Source of the DNA: Agromyces sp. Soil535
GTDB taxonomy: Bacteria > Actinomycetota > Actinomycetes > Actinomycetales > Microbacteriaceae
Direction of reading: 5' to 3'
NCBI RefSeq assembly: GCF_001428255.1
Contig: NZ_LMRW01000027.1
Coordinates: 164,119 to 228,118 of the forward strand
DNA: 64,000 bases
Both the position numbers and the translations under genes were made by a program. Shown piece by piece: positions 25,646 to 33,590 of the stretch (position 1 is the first letter of the stretch; every line of letters starts with the position of its first letter). The notes below the pieces were generated by a model. That model had not been told where the DNA came from, ran no database searches, and saw only the letters and a program-made list of their open reading frames with translations.

Positions 25646-25778
25646 CCTGTAGGTTCCACGCGAAGATGGCATTTTCCACGACACTTGGCATACAAATGGC
25701 ATTTGTGCCATTCGTCGTGGAATTCGCCCTCGAGGAGGGGCCGATCTTCCGTGTCTCCTGTGGGTTCCACGCGTAGAT
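25646..25778. repeat. 22-bp direct repeats bracketing a hairpin module
   Basis: Copies at 25646-25667 and 25757-25778 match at 20 of 22 positions (core GGTTCCACGCG). Between them lies the 49-bp hairpin at 25674-25722. The left copy begins exactly where the truncated secreted-protein gene loses its homology. The AT content is higher than in the surroundings. Origin unknown; it could be a small non-autonomous element or a scar of recombination between repeats. Confidence 0.6.
25674..25722. repeat. Long stem-loop with two nested stems
   Basis: The outer arms TTCCACGAC (25674-25682) and GTCGTGGAA (25714-25722) are perfect. The inner arms TGGCA/TGCCA and CAAATG/CATTTG form a second stem with a 2-base bulge. 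Internal loops of three bases on each side separate the stems. No gene is encoded. The structure resembles the ends of a small palindromic element. Confidence 0.6.
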
Positions 25779-25872
25779 CCGCGCCCGCATGGTTTGCGTT
25801 GGAGACGCCGCCTCTGGGACGTGATTGGTCCGTTCCGTATTCGAACCTGAGAGGCACCGCCGGGACGAGTAG

Positions 25873-26481
25873 AACGACGCGGGTATCTTCACCGAACTCG
25901 AACAGCTCTGCCTGGACGCGTACGACCGGATGATCGGCCTGGACCTTGCGAACCTGGTCATCGACGGGTGCATCGTCAAGGCCCCGCTCGGCGGCGAAGT
26001 CGCGGGCCGTTCCCCAGTCGATCGCGGCAAACAGGGCACGAAACGCTCCGTCATGGTCGACGGGAAGGGGATCCCGCTGGGCGTGGTCGTCGCAGGCGCG
26101 AACCGGCACGACTCGCCATTGCTGGAGCCCACGCTCGGCAAGCGAGCTTGGTTCGGGCCCTGGCTGCCCGAACAGATCACCGTCCACCTGGACGCCGGCT
26201 ACGACTCCGGCAAGACCCGTGACCTGATCGACGGGATGTGCTGTGACTACGTCATCAGCAAGAAGGGCACCCCGCTGCATACCGGCGCCCGCTGGGTCGT
26301 CGAGCGCACGAACTCATGGCACAACCGCGGCTTCCGGAAGCTCCACATCTGCACCGAACGACGCGTCCGCGTCATCGAGGCGTTCATTGCCCTCGCCAAC
26401 GCGATCATCATCACCCGCAGGCTCATCGCCGAAGCCTGGACACGCTACCGCTGGGACGGGCGCCCAACCCGACAGCCCTGA
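25873..26481 (+). pseudogene. IS5-family transposase remnant
   Basis: About 200 codons of an IS5-type (IS112-like) DDE transposase. It keeps all three DDE positions: VIDGCIVKAP, HLDAGYDSG and ARWVVERTNSWHNRGFR. The N-terminal DNA-binding part is missing; an in-frame TAG at 25870-25872 closes the frame upstream and no start or inverted repeat is visible. It is therefore a 5'-truncated relic. Confidence 0.85.
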
Positions 26482-26663
26482 CCTATCCGCGCAACCTCTT
26501 ATTCGCCATTTGTCCTGGAGTTGCGTCCGAAGGGATGTTGAACCCCTTCCTTCACGTGCTGAATCAGCACGTGATCGACCGGAGGCCGGTTCGGTGGTCT
26601 CTTTGCGATCTGTGATCGATCAGTGGCGGCAGCCCCGGTGCGTCACCGACGTACAGCAACTCA
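26482..26663. other. Non-coding spacer in the degenerate island
   Basis: 182 bases with no supported gene. It contains the 23-bp palindrome at 26552-26574, a short AAGGG/CCCCTT fold before it and a TGATCGATCA palindrome near 26610. Base composition is less GC-rich than in the neighbours. Confidence 0.5.
26552..26574. repeat. 23-bp palindrome
   Basis: Two perfect 11-bp arms, TCACGTGCTGA and TCAGCACGTGA, around a central A. It lies 71 bases beyond the IS5-type remnant. Length and symmetry are unlike the terminator stems in this window because there is no loop. It could be an operator, a resolution site or part of a lost element. Confidence 0.55.
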
Positions 26664-26891
26664 CTAACTGGCGACGCTCTCGGCGTGCGCGTCACCGCTT
26701 CGCAACGGCGCGTAGCGGCGGGCGGGTTCCCACCATGGGTTGTCCCGCACGCTATACAGCATCGTGCGTTCTCCTGGCGCCCGGCCGACGTACTCGATGA
26801 ACTTCGCGGCTCGCAGCCGGCGGATGAGTGGCCGGACGACGCTGTCGATCAAACGGGTACCCTCGACGATGTCCTTTGGGGCGAGTGCCTC
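26664..26891 (-). pseudogene. C-terminal fragment of a regulator-like protein
   Basis: About 75 codons ending in a stop, with DIVEGTRLIDSVVRPLIRRL followed by a beta-like FIEYVGRAPGERTMLYSV segment and DNPWW, resembling the last helices and wing of a winged-helix protein. The 5' part is lost where IS1380-type sequence begins on the other strand. Family not identified. Confidence 0.45.
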
Positions 26892-26899
26892 GTTCTCCC

Positions 26900-27524
26900 G
26901 GCCGCCGCGTACGACGCCGACGGGCAGGCCCGCGACGGCGCGTGGGTAGCCGAGGTCACCGGGCTGCTCGACCTGAGCTCGTGGCCTGCGGGCATGCGGG
27001 TCATCGTCCGCAAGGAACGCCCCCACCCCGGCGCGCAGCTGCGGATCACCGACCCGGACAGGCACCGGATGACCGCATTCGCCACCAACACCACCGGCGG
27101 ACAGGCTGCCCGACCTTGAACTGCGGCACCGCCGCGGCGCCCGCGCAGAGGACCGCATCCGCTGCGCGAAGGCACCGGCCTGACCAACCAGCCACTGTAC
27201 GAGTTCGCGCAGAACCGCAGCATCTGGGGCGCCATCGTGTCCCTGGCGTGCGAGATCACCGCGTGGATGCAGTTGCTCGCCCTGGCCGGTCACCAGGCCC
27301 GACGGTGGGAACCGAAACGGTTGCGGTTGCGGCTGTTCAGCATCGCCGGCAAGCTCGCCGCTACCGGGCGAACGGTTACCATGCGACTGTCCGCGCACGC
27401 CCCGTGGAGCCGTCTGCTCACCGACGCGGTCACCGCGCTGCGCACACTGCACGCCCCGACGAAGCCAGATCCGCCACTGTCCCAACAACCTGGCACGTCC
27501 GGCCCGTGGTGCCCACCCGAGTAA
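26900..27524 (+). pseudogene. IS1380-family transposase remnant with two frameshifts
   Basis: The C-terminal half of an IS1380-type transposase: GMRVIVRKERPHPGAQLR, then DLELRHRRGARAEDRIRCAK in another frame, then LYEFAQNRSIWGAIVSLAC and RRWEPKRLRLRLFSIAGKLA back in the first frame. The indels fall near 27102 and 27168. The N-terminal half of the roughly 450-residue protein is missing. Left boundary approximate. Confidence 0.82.
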
Positions 27525-27835
27525 CTCGGGCGATCAGTCGCGCCGCTGCTGCACAGTCACCAATCACAACCGGCCGACAAGGCCCGGACGCTCACCCCGG
27601 GCTAGCTCAATGGTCCACCCCATCCCGACGATAATCGGCTCCGGGTCCGTGGAACCGGCGCTCACTCGAGCGACCTCGGGAGATCAATCGCACCCCTCTC
27701 GCAACATCACTGGCACAAGCGAGTCGACAGGGCCCCGACCCTCATCAACTACTGAGGACGAGAGATCCGGGCTAGGCTTCATAACGCTCGATCCTGCGAC
27801 GTCGAACCTCTCATGAGAAATGGGACTCGCTTGCG
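27525..27835. other. Non-coding stretch after the IS1380 remnant
   Basis: 311 bases without a supportable gene. A TAGGCT box at 27773-27778 could drive the downstream dehydrogenase, and TCTCATGAGA at 27809-27818 is a perfect 10-bp palindrome between that box and the start codon, a possible operator. The rest shows no repeat or RNA structure I recognise. Confidence 0.5.
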
Positions 27836-28825
27836 ATGAAGATCGCCATCCTCGACGACTACGACGACACGCTGCGCACGCTGGACTGCTTCACGAAGCT
27901 GTCGGGCCACGACGTCGAGGTCTGGAACGATCACGTGCAGGGCGTCGAGGCGCTCGCAGAGCGATTGCGTGAGACTGAAGCACTCGTGCTCATTCGCGAG
28001 CGCACCGAGATTCGCGCGCCACTCCTGCGTCGGCTGCCGAAGCTCCGCCTCATCAGCCAGCGCAGCGTGTACCCGCACATCGATGTCGACGCCTGCACGG
28101 AGCTCGGCGTGGTCGTTTCGTCGAGCATGCACCCGGGGACGCCGTCGTACGCCGCGGCGGAGCTCACCTGGGCGCTGGTGCTCGCGGCAATGCGTCGGCT
28201 TCCGCGGCAGGTCGCCGCCCTCAAGGCGGGTACGTGGCAGGTCGGCGTCGGCCACACGCTCCGCGGGAAGACGCTCGGCGTCTACGGCTACGGCAGGATC
28301 GGCGGCGTGGTCGCAGGGTACGGGGACGCGTTCGGGATGAACGTGTGGGTGTGGGGGCGCAGCAGCTCGCGCGAGCGGGCGCGGAGCGACGGCCGCACGG
28401 TGGCGCCCAGCAAGGAGGCCTTCTTCTCGGAGTGCGACGTGATCTCGCTCCACTTGCGCCTCGTCGACGCGACCCGCGGCATTGTCACGGCGGGCGACCT
28501 CGCCCGGATGAAGCCGACAGCGCTGCTCGTCAACACGAGTCGAGCGCCGCTCATCGAGCCCGGCGCCTTGGTCGCCGCGCTGAAGAGCGGACGTCCGGGA
28601 ATGGCGGCGGTCGACGTCTACGAGGAAGAGCCCGTGCTCGACCCGCGGCATCCGCTGCTCGCCATGGAGAACGTCGTGTGCACGCCCCACATCGGCTATG
28701 TCACGCGTGACGAGTTCGAGGTGCAGTTCTCGGACGTATTCGATCAGATCGTGGCGTACGCGGCGGGCACGCCGATCAACGTCGTGAATCCGAGCGTGCT
28801 GAGGCGCGACTCCGCCCACCGTTAG
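27836..28825 (+). CDS. D-2-hydroxyacid dehydrogenase family protein
   Basis: A 329-residue NAD-dependent D-isomer 2-hydroxyacid dehydrogenase (phosphoglycerate dehydrogenase-like). Features are the catalytic Arg region [14 protein letters not shown], the Rossmann [12 protein letters not shown] near residue 150, Glu in VDVYEEEPV and the His of [12 protein letters not shown] near residue 285. Substrate unknown; serA identity is unlikely because the ACT domains are absent. It stands alone beside the IS relics, so acquisition with the island is possible. The start ATG has GGGA upstream and a palindrome in its leader. Confidence 0.88.
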   Translation: MKIAILDDYDDTLRTLDCFTKLSGHDVEVWNDHVQGVEALAERLRETEALVLIRERTEIRAPLLRRLPKLRLISQRSVYPHIDVDACTELGVVVSSSMHPGTPSYAAAELTWALVLAAMRRLPRQVAALKAGTWQVGVGHTLRGKTLGVYGYGRIGGVVAGYGDAFGMNVWVWGRSSSRERARSDGRTVAPSKEAFFSECDVISLHLRLVDATRGIVTAGDLARMKPTALLVNTSRAPLIEPGALVAALKSGRPGMAAVDVYEEEPVLDPRHPLLAMENVVCTPHIGYVTRDEFEVQFSDVFDQIVAYAAGTPINVVNPSVLRRDSAHR

Positions 28826-29321
28826 CTCCCAAGTCCTTTCCACTCGATCCAAGGCCGACAGGCCCGGTAGCGTGCACCACCTTCGGTACCACGACCTTGC
28901 TAAGCTCGCGAACGCAGCCGACGGCGGCGTGGCGGGCAACGCGTGGGCGACCTGCCTGAGCGGACCGATGAGCAAGCCCGACCAGATCCGACCGGCCACC
29001 GGAGCCGATGCGGAGCCCAACCACGAATACCTGCGGCACCCCGAGAGCGAACGGATGGAGCTTTCCGTCCGCAACGTGGCGGCGGTTGCCGGCTTTCACC
29101 TCGAGGTCGCGCCGAGCAGTGCGATCGATGCGTTTACCGCCCGTACGCGTACGTGGCCGGAGCGAGAGCTCTTACCGAGCCGACCGAGCCCGAACGGCGA
29201 GCGTCGATGACTACCGTCGGGGACATTGGTCGAGGCCCGTCCTATCCTGACGCCGCCTCGGAGCGATCCGGCGGCCTGCATCACGGGGTGCGTAGCATCA
29301 GGGCAGCGGAAAGGGGACGTG
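28826..29321. other. 496-bp stretch without a confident gene
   Basis: Several open frames cross this stretch, the best being 28872-29210 on the plus strand (112 codons), but none shows a family motif, a good ribosome binding site or the usual codon pattern. I regard it as intergenic or decayed sequence. A TAGCAT box at 29293-29298 is a likely -10 for the DUF3303 gene. Confidence 0.45.
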
Positions 29322-29531
29322 GTGCTCTACATGGTGATCGAGACGTATGCACAGGGCCCGGGGCCCGTCTATGCTCGTGCTTCTGAGTTAGGTCGCATGC
29401 TGCCGCCTAGCCTCGCGTACTTGGGGAGCTGGGTGGAGGCGCACGGCCTCAATCGCTGCTTCCAACTCATGGAAACCGAGGAGCCGAGCGTCTTCGAGAA
29501 GTGGATCGCCAACTGGGCCGAGCAGGTGTAG
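29322..29531 (+). CDS. DUF3303 small protein
   Basis: A 69-residue protein matching the DUF3303 pattern: it opens with LYMVIETY, then GRMLPPSLAYLGSWVEA, CFQLMETEEPSVFEKWIANW. These are small ferredoxin-like alpha/beta proteins of unknown role. GGAAAGGGG lies 5-6 bases before the GTG at 29322; the adjacent GTG at 29319 is an alternative. Its promoter is probably the TAGCAT box at 29293. It converges with a small lipoprotein gene across a hairpin. Confidence 0.78.
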   Translation: MLYMVIETYAQGPGPVYARASELGRMLPPSLAYLGSWVEAHGLNRCFQLMETEEPSVFEKWIANWAEQV

Positions 29532-29577
29532 GAATCTGCCACTTGCCATGGAATCCGACCCGATAATTCGTTGACAA

Positions 29578-29598
29578 GAACCGTGGATTCACGGGTTC
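29578..29598. terminator. Candidate bidirectional terminator
   Basis: GAACCGTG and CACGGGTTC can pair (one bulged base) around GATT, in the 89-bp gap between the convergent DUF3303 and small lipoprotein genes. The stem is moderate and there is no clear U tract. Confidence 0.4.
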
Positions 29599-29620
29599 AG
29601 CCGCCAAGTTGAGGTGGAAC

Positions 29621-29842
29621 CTATCCGGCCACCTCGTCGGCGAACGCGGCCGGGTCGACGTCGACCGTGGCGTCCTCCACCGGAATGATGCTGGCGTCGG
29701 GTGCGGCCTCCGTCGGGGTCGGCGACACCTGGGCGACCTCTGATGGGGTCGGGTCGGGATTCGGCACGGGGCCGACGCATGCCGTGAGCTCGAGCAGGCC
29801 GGAGATGGCGAGCAGCGTTGCTGCACCGAGGGTTCGGGTCAC
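29621..29842 (-). CDS. Small predicted lipoprotein
   Basis: A 73-residue protein: a signal MTRTLGAATLLAISGLLE followed by LTAC, giving Cys22 as the lipidated residue. The mature part is a 50-residue Pro/Thr/Asp-rich acidic chain without motifs, probably disordered at the outer face of the membrane. The signal and lipobox are convincing despite the size. No family recognised. Confidence 0.6.
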   Translation of the reverse strand: MTRTLGAATLLAISGLLELTACVGPVPNPDPTPSEVAQVSPTPTEAAPDASIIPVEDATVDVDPAAFADEVAG

Positions 29843-29944
29843 GTGTCGGAATCTATCGGCTCATCGGCTGTGCATGATCGAGCGACTGATCATGGTTCCG
29901 TCACGGGCCTTGGTTCAATCCATCGACGCCGCATCGGGCGGCGA

Positions 29945-31507
29945 TCAGGCGGTGACGCCGCCGCGCACCCACGCCTCGACCTCGTCGGCCGTGCGCGGGA
30001 TGCCCGCCGAGAGGTTCTCGGCGCCGTCGGCCGTCACGAGGATGTCGTCCTCGATGCGCACCCCGATGCCGCGGAACTCCGCAGGCACGGTGAGGTCGTC
30101 GGGCTGGAAGTACAGGCCCGGCTCGATCGTGAAGATCATGCCCGGCTCCTGCACGCCGTCCATGTACATCGAGCGCCGCGCCTGGGCGCAGTCGTGCACG
30201 TCGAGTCCCAGGTGGTGGCTCGTGCCGTGCACCATGTAGCGGCGGTGGAACTGGTTGTCGGGCTGGAGCGACTCCTCCGCGGAGACGGGCAGGAAGCCCC
30301 ACTCGGCGGTCTTCCGTGCGATGACCTCCATCGCTGCGGCGTGCACGTCGCGGAAGATCGCACCGGGCTTCACGACCGCGAACGCGGCATCCGCGGCCTC
30401 GAGGACGGCCTCGTAGACCTGGCGCTGCACCTCGGAGAACGTGCCGCTCACCGGGAACGTGCGCGTGATGTCGGCGGTGTAGTAGCTGTCGCGCTCGACA
30501 CCGGCGTCGAGCAGCACGAGGTCGCCGGGCACGACGGGGCCGTCGTTGCGGGTCCAGTGCAGGATCGTCGCGTGCGGGCCGGCGGCGGCGATCGAGTCGT
30601 AGCCGACGTCGTTGCCGTCGAGGCGCGCGCGCGTGGCGAACACGCCTTCGATCACCCGCTCCCCGCGCACCTCGGCGGTGATGCGCGGAAGCTCCTCGAG
30701 CACCTCGGTGAAGCCGCGCTGCGTCGCGTCGATCGCGGCGCGCATCTCGGCGATCTCGTACTCGTCCTTCACGAGGCGCAGCTCGGAGACCACTCGGGCG
30801 AGCTCGGCGTCGGGCTCGTGCTCGGCGTTCACCTCGAGCGAGAACGGGGCGTCCGTCGCATTCGTCGAGAGGGCCTCCTCGGCGGCGAAGCGGATGCGAG
30901 CGTGGTCGACCTGCTCGGTGATGGCGGGGTCGGCCTCGCGCAGCACTATCGTGGCCGTGTCGACCGAGCGGACCAAGTGCTCGAAGTCCTCGATGCCGCG
31001 GGTCTCGATCGCGAGGTCGGCCGCGACGTGGGCGAGCGACGGGCGGGCGCCGATCCAGAACTCGCCGATGGCGGGGTTCGCGTAGAACTCCTCGGAGTCA
31101 CGCCCGGCGCGCTCGCGGAAGTACACCGTGGCGGTGTGGCCGTCGCCGTTCGGCTCCAGGACGAGCACTGCGCCGGGCTCCGAGTCCGACCCCCAGCCCG
31201 TGAGGTGCGCGAACGCGGAGTGGGCCCGGTACGGGTAGTCGGTGTCGTTCGAGCGCTGCTTCATGTCCCCCGCGGGCACGATCAGTCGAACCCCGGTGAA
31301 CGCGGCCGACACGCGCTCGCGCCGCGCCGCGGCGAACGCGGCCTGCCCGCGCGCGGATGGGAGCGTCTCGTCGCGCGCCGCCCAGCCGCTGCCGATGAAC
31401 GCCTTGAAGCCCTCGGACCCGGGCGTCGTCGAGCGATTCTCGTTGCGACCGGACTCCTCGGACGCGAGGGGAGCTGTGGTCGTGGTGGTGTCGCTCGTGT
31501 CGGCCAT
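29945..31507 (-). CDS. pepP: Xaa-Pro aminopeptidase (aminopeptidase P, M24B)
   Basis: A 520-residue cytoplasmic peptidase removing N-terminal residues before proline. An AMP_N domain occupies about residues 50-210, then the pita-bread catalytic domain with metal ligands in LLDAGVERDSYYTADITR (two Asp), HGTSHHLGLDVHD (His), TIEPGLYF (Glu) and RIEDDILV (Glu). A GAGAAT box seven bases before the ATG at 31507 favours that start over the ATG at 31516. The first 25 residues are Ser/Thr-rich and non-conserved. Confidence 0.93.
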   Translation of the reverse strand: MADTSDTTTTTAPLASEESGRNENRSTTPGSEGFKAFIGSGWAARDETLPSARGQAAFAAARRERVSAAFTGVRLIVPAGDMKQRSNDTDYPYRAHSAFAHLTGWGSDSEPGAVLVLEPNGDGHTATVYFRERAGRDSEEFYANPAIGEFWIGARPSLAHVAADLAIETRGIEDFEHLVRSVDTATIVLREADPAITEQVDHARIRFAAEEALSTNATDAPFSLEVNAEHEPDAELARVVSELRLVKDEYEIAEMRAAIDATQRGFTEVLEELPRITAEVRGERVIEGVFATRARLDGNDVGYDSIAAAGPHATILHWTRNDGPVVPGDLVLLDAGVERDSYYTADITRTFPVSGTFSEVQRQVYEAVLEAADAAFAVVKPGAIFRDVHAAAMEVIARKTAEWGFLPVSAEESLQPDNQFHRRYMVHGTSHHLGLDVHDCAQARRSMYMDGVQEPGMIFTIEPGLYFQPDDLTVPAEFRGIGVRIEDDILVTADGAENLSAGIPRTADEVEAWVRGGVTA

Positions 31508-31551
31508 GCCGTCCATTCTCGCACCGTCGGCAACTCGGGCCGGCCCCCGGA

Positions 31552-32571
31552 TCACCCCGCGGGGGAGAGCGTGGCGACGACCGGCCGGTGGTCGCTGCCC
31601 GCGTCGTCGAGCTCGCCGACGACGCGGAAGGCGTCGACCTGCCAGCCCGGGGTGGCGAGCACGTGGTCGATCGGGCTGCCGAGGAGCTCGGGCAGGTCGG
31701 TCGGCCAGGTGCCGAGCCCGCCGGCACCGGCCTGCACCGCGGCATCCCGGCATCGGCCGAGGTCGCCGCCGTCGATGCCGCGCCCGGCGAAGTGGTCGAC
31801 GGTGGCGTTGAAGTCGCCGGCGATGATCACGTTCTCGCCGGCGCACTGCTCGGCGAGCCAGTCGAGGTCGCTGCGCCAGTTGCGCAGCTCCCACCTGATC
31901 GGCGCCACCGCGTGCACCGCGACGATGCGCGGCCCGTCGCCGTCGACCGGCTCGGCGACGATCGACGGCAGCGTGTTCGTGTTGCCGGGAGGCCCCGGGG
32001 CCAGCGCCGAGACGACCTCGTAGTCGCCGAGGCCGGGCGAGATGAGGATCGTCGTCGAGCGCGCCTTCGCGATGTCGTCGAAGGCCACGGTGTGCACCCA
32101 CATCGGGCTGCCGCCGTCGCGCATGGCGATCGCCACCTCCTCGCCGAGCGGCTCGGTGGTCTCGGGGAGCACGACGACGTCGGCGCCCTCCTCGAGTGCG
32201 AGGCCCGCGATCGTCGCGGCCTCCGGCACCTCGCCGAGGGTGTTCCAGGACAGGATGGTGACGGATGCCGCGTCGGGTGCGACCTCCGACCCGCCGGTGC
32301 CGCGCGCGGCGATCACGGCGACGTTGCCGGCCGCGAAGAGCGCCAGCACGAGCGACATCGCGATGCCGAACGTGCGGGTGGCGCGTGGGATGGCGACGAA
32401 CGCGAGTGCGACCGCGGCCACCGTCCCGCAGACGGCGGCGGCCCCGCGCAGCGCCACGACGTGCGCGGCCACCCACTGGTTCTGCAGCCCGAAGGCCTGC
32501 GGCCACAGCAGCACGGCGGCGACGAGTGCGGTGCCGAGCACAACGGCCCAGCCAAGGATGCGGGGGAGCAT
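31552..32571 (-). CDS. Membrane-anchored endonuclease/exonuclease/phosphatase-family protein
   Basis: A 339-residue protein: three N-terminal membrane helices within about residues 1-90, then an extracytoplasmic EEP domain with ILSWNTLGE, the Glu of VVLPETTE, GDFNATVDH and the terminal SDHRPVVATL. Such domains hydrolyse phosphodiesters or phosphomonoesters; the substrate is unknown. TAGGGT followed by seven bases favours the ATG at 32571 over the GTG nine bases upstream. It lies 44 bases after aminopeptidase P on the same strand. Confidence 0.87.
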   Translation of the reverse strand: MLPRILGWAVVLGTALVAAVLLWPQAFGLQNQWVAAHVVALRGAAAVCGTVAAVALAFVAIPRATRTFGIAMSLVLALFAAGNVAVIAARGTGGSEVAPDAASVTILSWNTLGEVPEAATIAGLALEEGADVVVLPETTEPLGEEVAIAMRDGGSPMWVHTVAFDDIAKARSTTILISPGLGDYEVVSALAPGPPGNTNTLPSIVAEPVDGDGPRIVAVHAVAPIRWELRNWRSDLDWLAEQCAGENVIIAGDFNATVDHFAGRGIDGGDLGRCRDAAVQAGAGGLGTWPTDLPELLGSPIDHVLATPGWQVDAFRVVGELDDAGSDHRPVVATLSPAG

Positions 32572-32668
32572 TCCACCCACCCTAGGCGAGGCCCGGCGGG
32601 TCAGGCCGAGGCTCCGCCGCCGATCCGCTGGGAGTCGTCGGTGAGGACGCCGGAACGGATGCCGCGAC

Positions 32669-32674
32669 TAGCAT
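32669..32674 (+). promoter_or_regulatory. -10 box TAGCAT, leaderless start for the PHP gene
   Basis: TAGCAT, six bases, then the ATG at 32681. No ribosome binding site is present in the six-base gap, as expected for a leaderless transcript. Confidence 0.55.
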
Positions 32675-32680
32675 GAGGGA

Positions 32681-33550
32681 ATGCCCGGAGCCCTCGCCGC
32701 CGTCGGCGAAGCCGACCTGCACGCGCACTCGACGGTCTCCGACGGAACGGAGAGCCCCGCGACGCTGATGGCGCAGGCGGCCGTTGCCGGGCTCTGGGGA
32801 ATCGCCCTCACCGACCACGATTCCACGAGCGGCTGGGCGGAGGCCGCGGCCGCGGTGCCCGAGACGGGGGTCGTGCTCATCCCGGGCATGGAGCTGTCGA
32901 CGCGCGAGGGCTTCATGAGCGTGCACATGCTCGCGTACCTCGTCGACCCGCTCGACGAGGGCCTGATCGCCGAGACCGCCCGCATCCGGGAGTCGCGCAT
33001 GACGCGCGCGGAGGAGATCGTGCGCCGCATCGGCCGCGACTACGACCTCAGCTGGGACGACGTGCTCGCCCAGACGACCGAGGGCGCCACCATCGGACGC
33101 CCGCACATCGCCGATGCGCTCGTCGCGCGCGGCCACGTGTCGACCCGATCGGCGGCCTTCGCCGGCATCCTGCACCCGCGCGCCGGGTACGCGCAGCCGC
33201 ACTACGCCCCCGATCCGCTCACGGGCGTGCGGCTCATCCGTTCGGCCGGCGGCGTGCCGGTGCTTGCGCACCCCGGAACGCGCGGCGCGGAACGCGTGAT
33301 CTCACCCGAGCGACTCGCGAGGCTCGTCGACGCCGGGCTGTTCGGCCTCGAGATCGACCACCCCGAGAACCGGCCCGACGCCAGGGCGCGGCTTCGCGAG
33401 CTCGCGCTCCGGTTCGGGCTGGCCACGACGGGCTCGAGCGACTACCACGGCACGGGCAAGCCGAACCGGCTCGGCGAGAGCCGGACCGCGCCCGACGTGG
33501 TCGAGCGCATCATCGCCGAGGGACGCGGCGCGGCACCCGTGCTGCCGTAG
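32681..33550 (+). CDS. PHP-domain phosphoesterase
   Basis: A 289-residue PHP-fold metal hydrolase. Metal-binding motifs are DLHAHSTVSDGTESP near residue 12, LTDHDST near 46, GMELST near 70, PVLAHPGT near 193 and SSDYHGTGKPN near 253. Relatives (YciV/RnaAM) hydrolyse nucleoside 3',5'-bisphosphates or trim RNA ends, so a nucleotide or RNA substrate is likely. It is leaderless by promoter spacing and converges with the DEAD-box helicase. Confidence 0.9.
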   Translation: MPGALAAVGEADLHAHSTVSDGTESPATLMAQAAVAGLWGIALTDHDSTSGWAEAAAAVPETGVVLIPGMELSTREGFMSVHMLAYLVDPLDEGLIAETARIRESRMTRAEEIVRRIGRDYDLSWDDVLAQTTEGATIGRPHIADALVARGHVSTRSAAFAGILHPRAGYAQPHYAPDPLTGVRLIRSAGGVPVLAHPGTRGAERVISPERLARLVDAGLFGLEIDHPENRPDARARLRELALRFGLATTGSSDYHGTGKPNRLGESRTAPDVVERIIAEGRGAAPVLP

Positions 33551-33590
33551 CACTGCGGATGCCGCACCGCCCTTCGTGGCGCTGCGCTCG

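Noticed and set aside
25263..26180. A single 305-codon minus-strand gene
   Set aside because: It fuses the C-terminus of a secreted-protein family with antisense IS sequence; only about 124 codons are homologous, so it is a truncated gene read into a relic.
27610..27816. Small plus-strand gene of 68 codons
   Set aside because: No ribosome binding site, no homology pattern, Ser/Thr-rich random composition and position over the likely promoter of the dehydrogenase.
27837..28825. Serine-biosynthesis phosphoglycerate dehydrogenase
   Set aside because: Only the catalytic domain is present, without ACT or regulatory domains, and the context is accessory.
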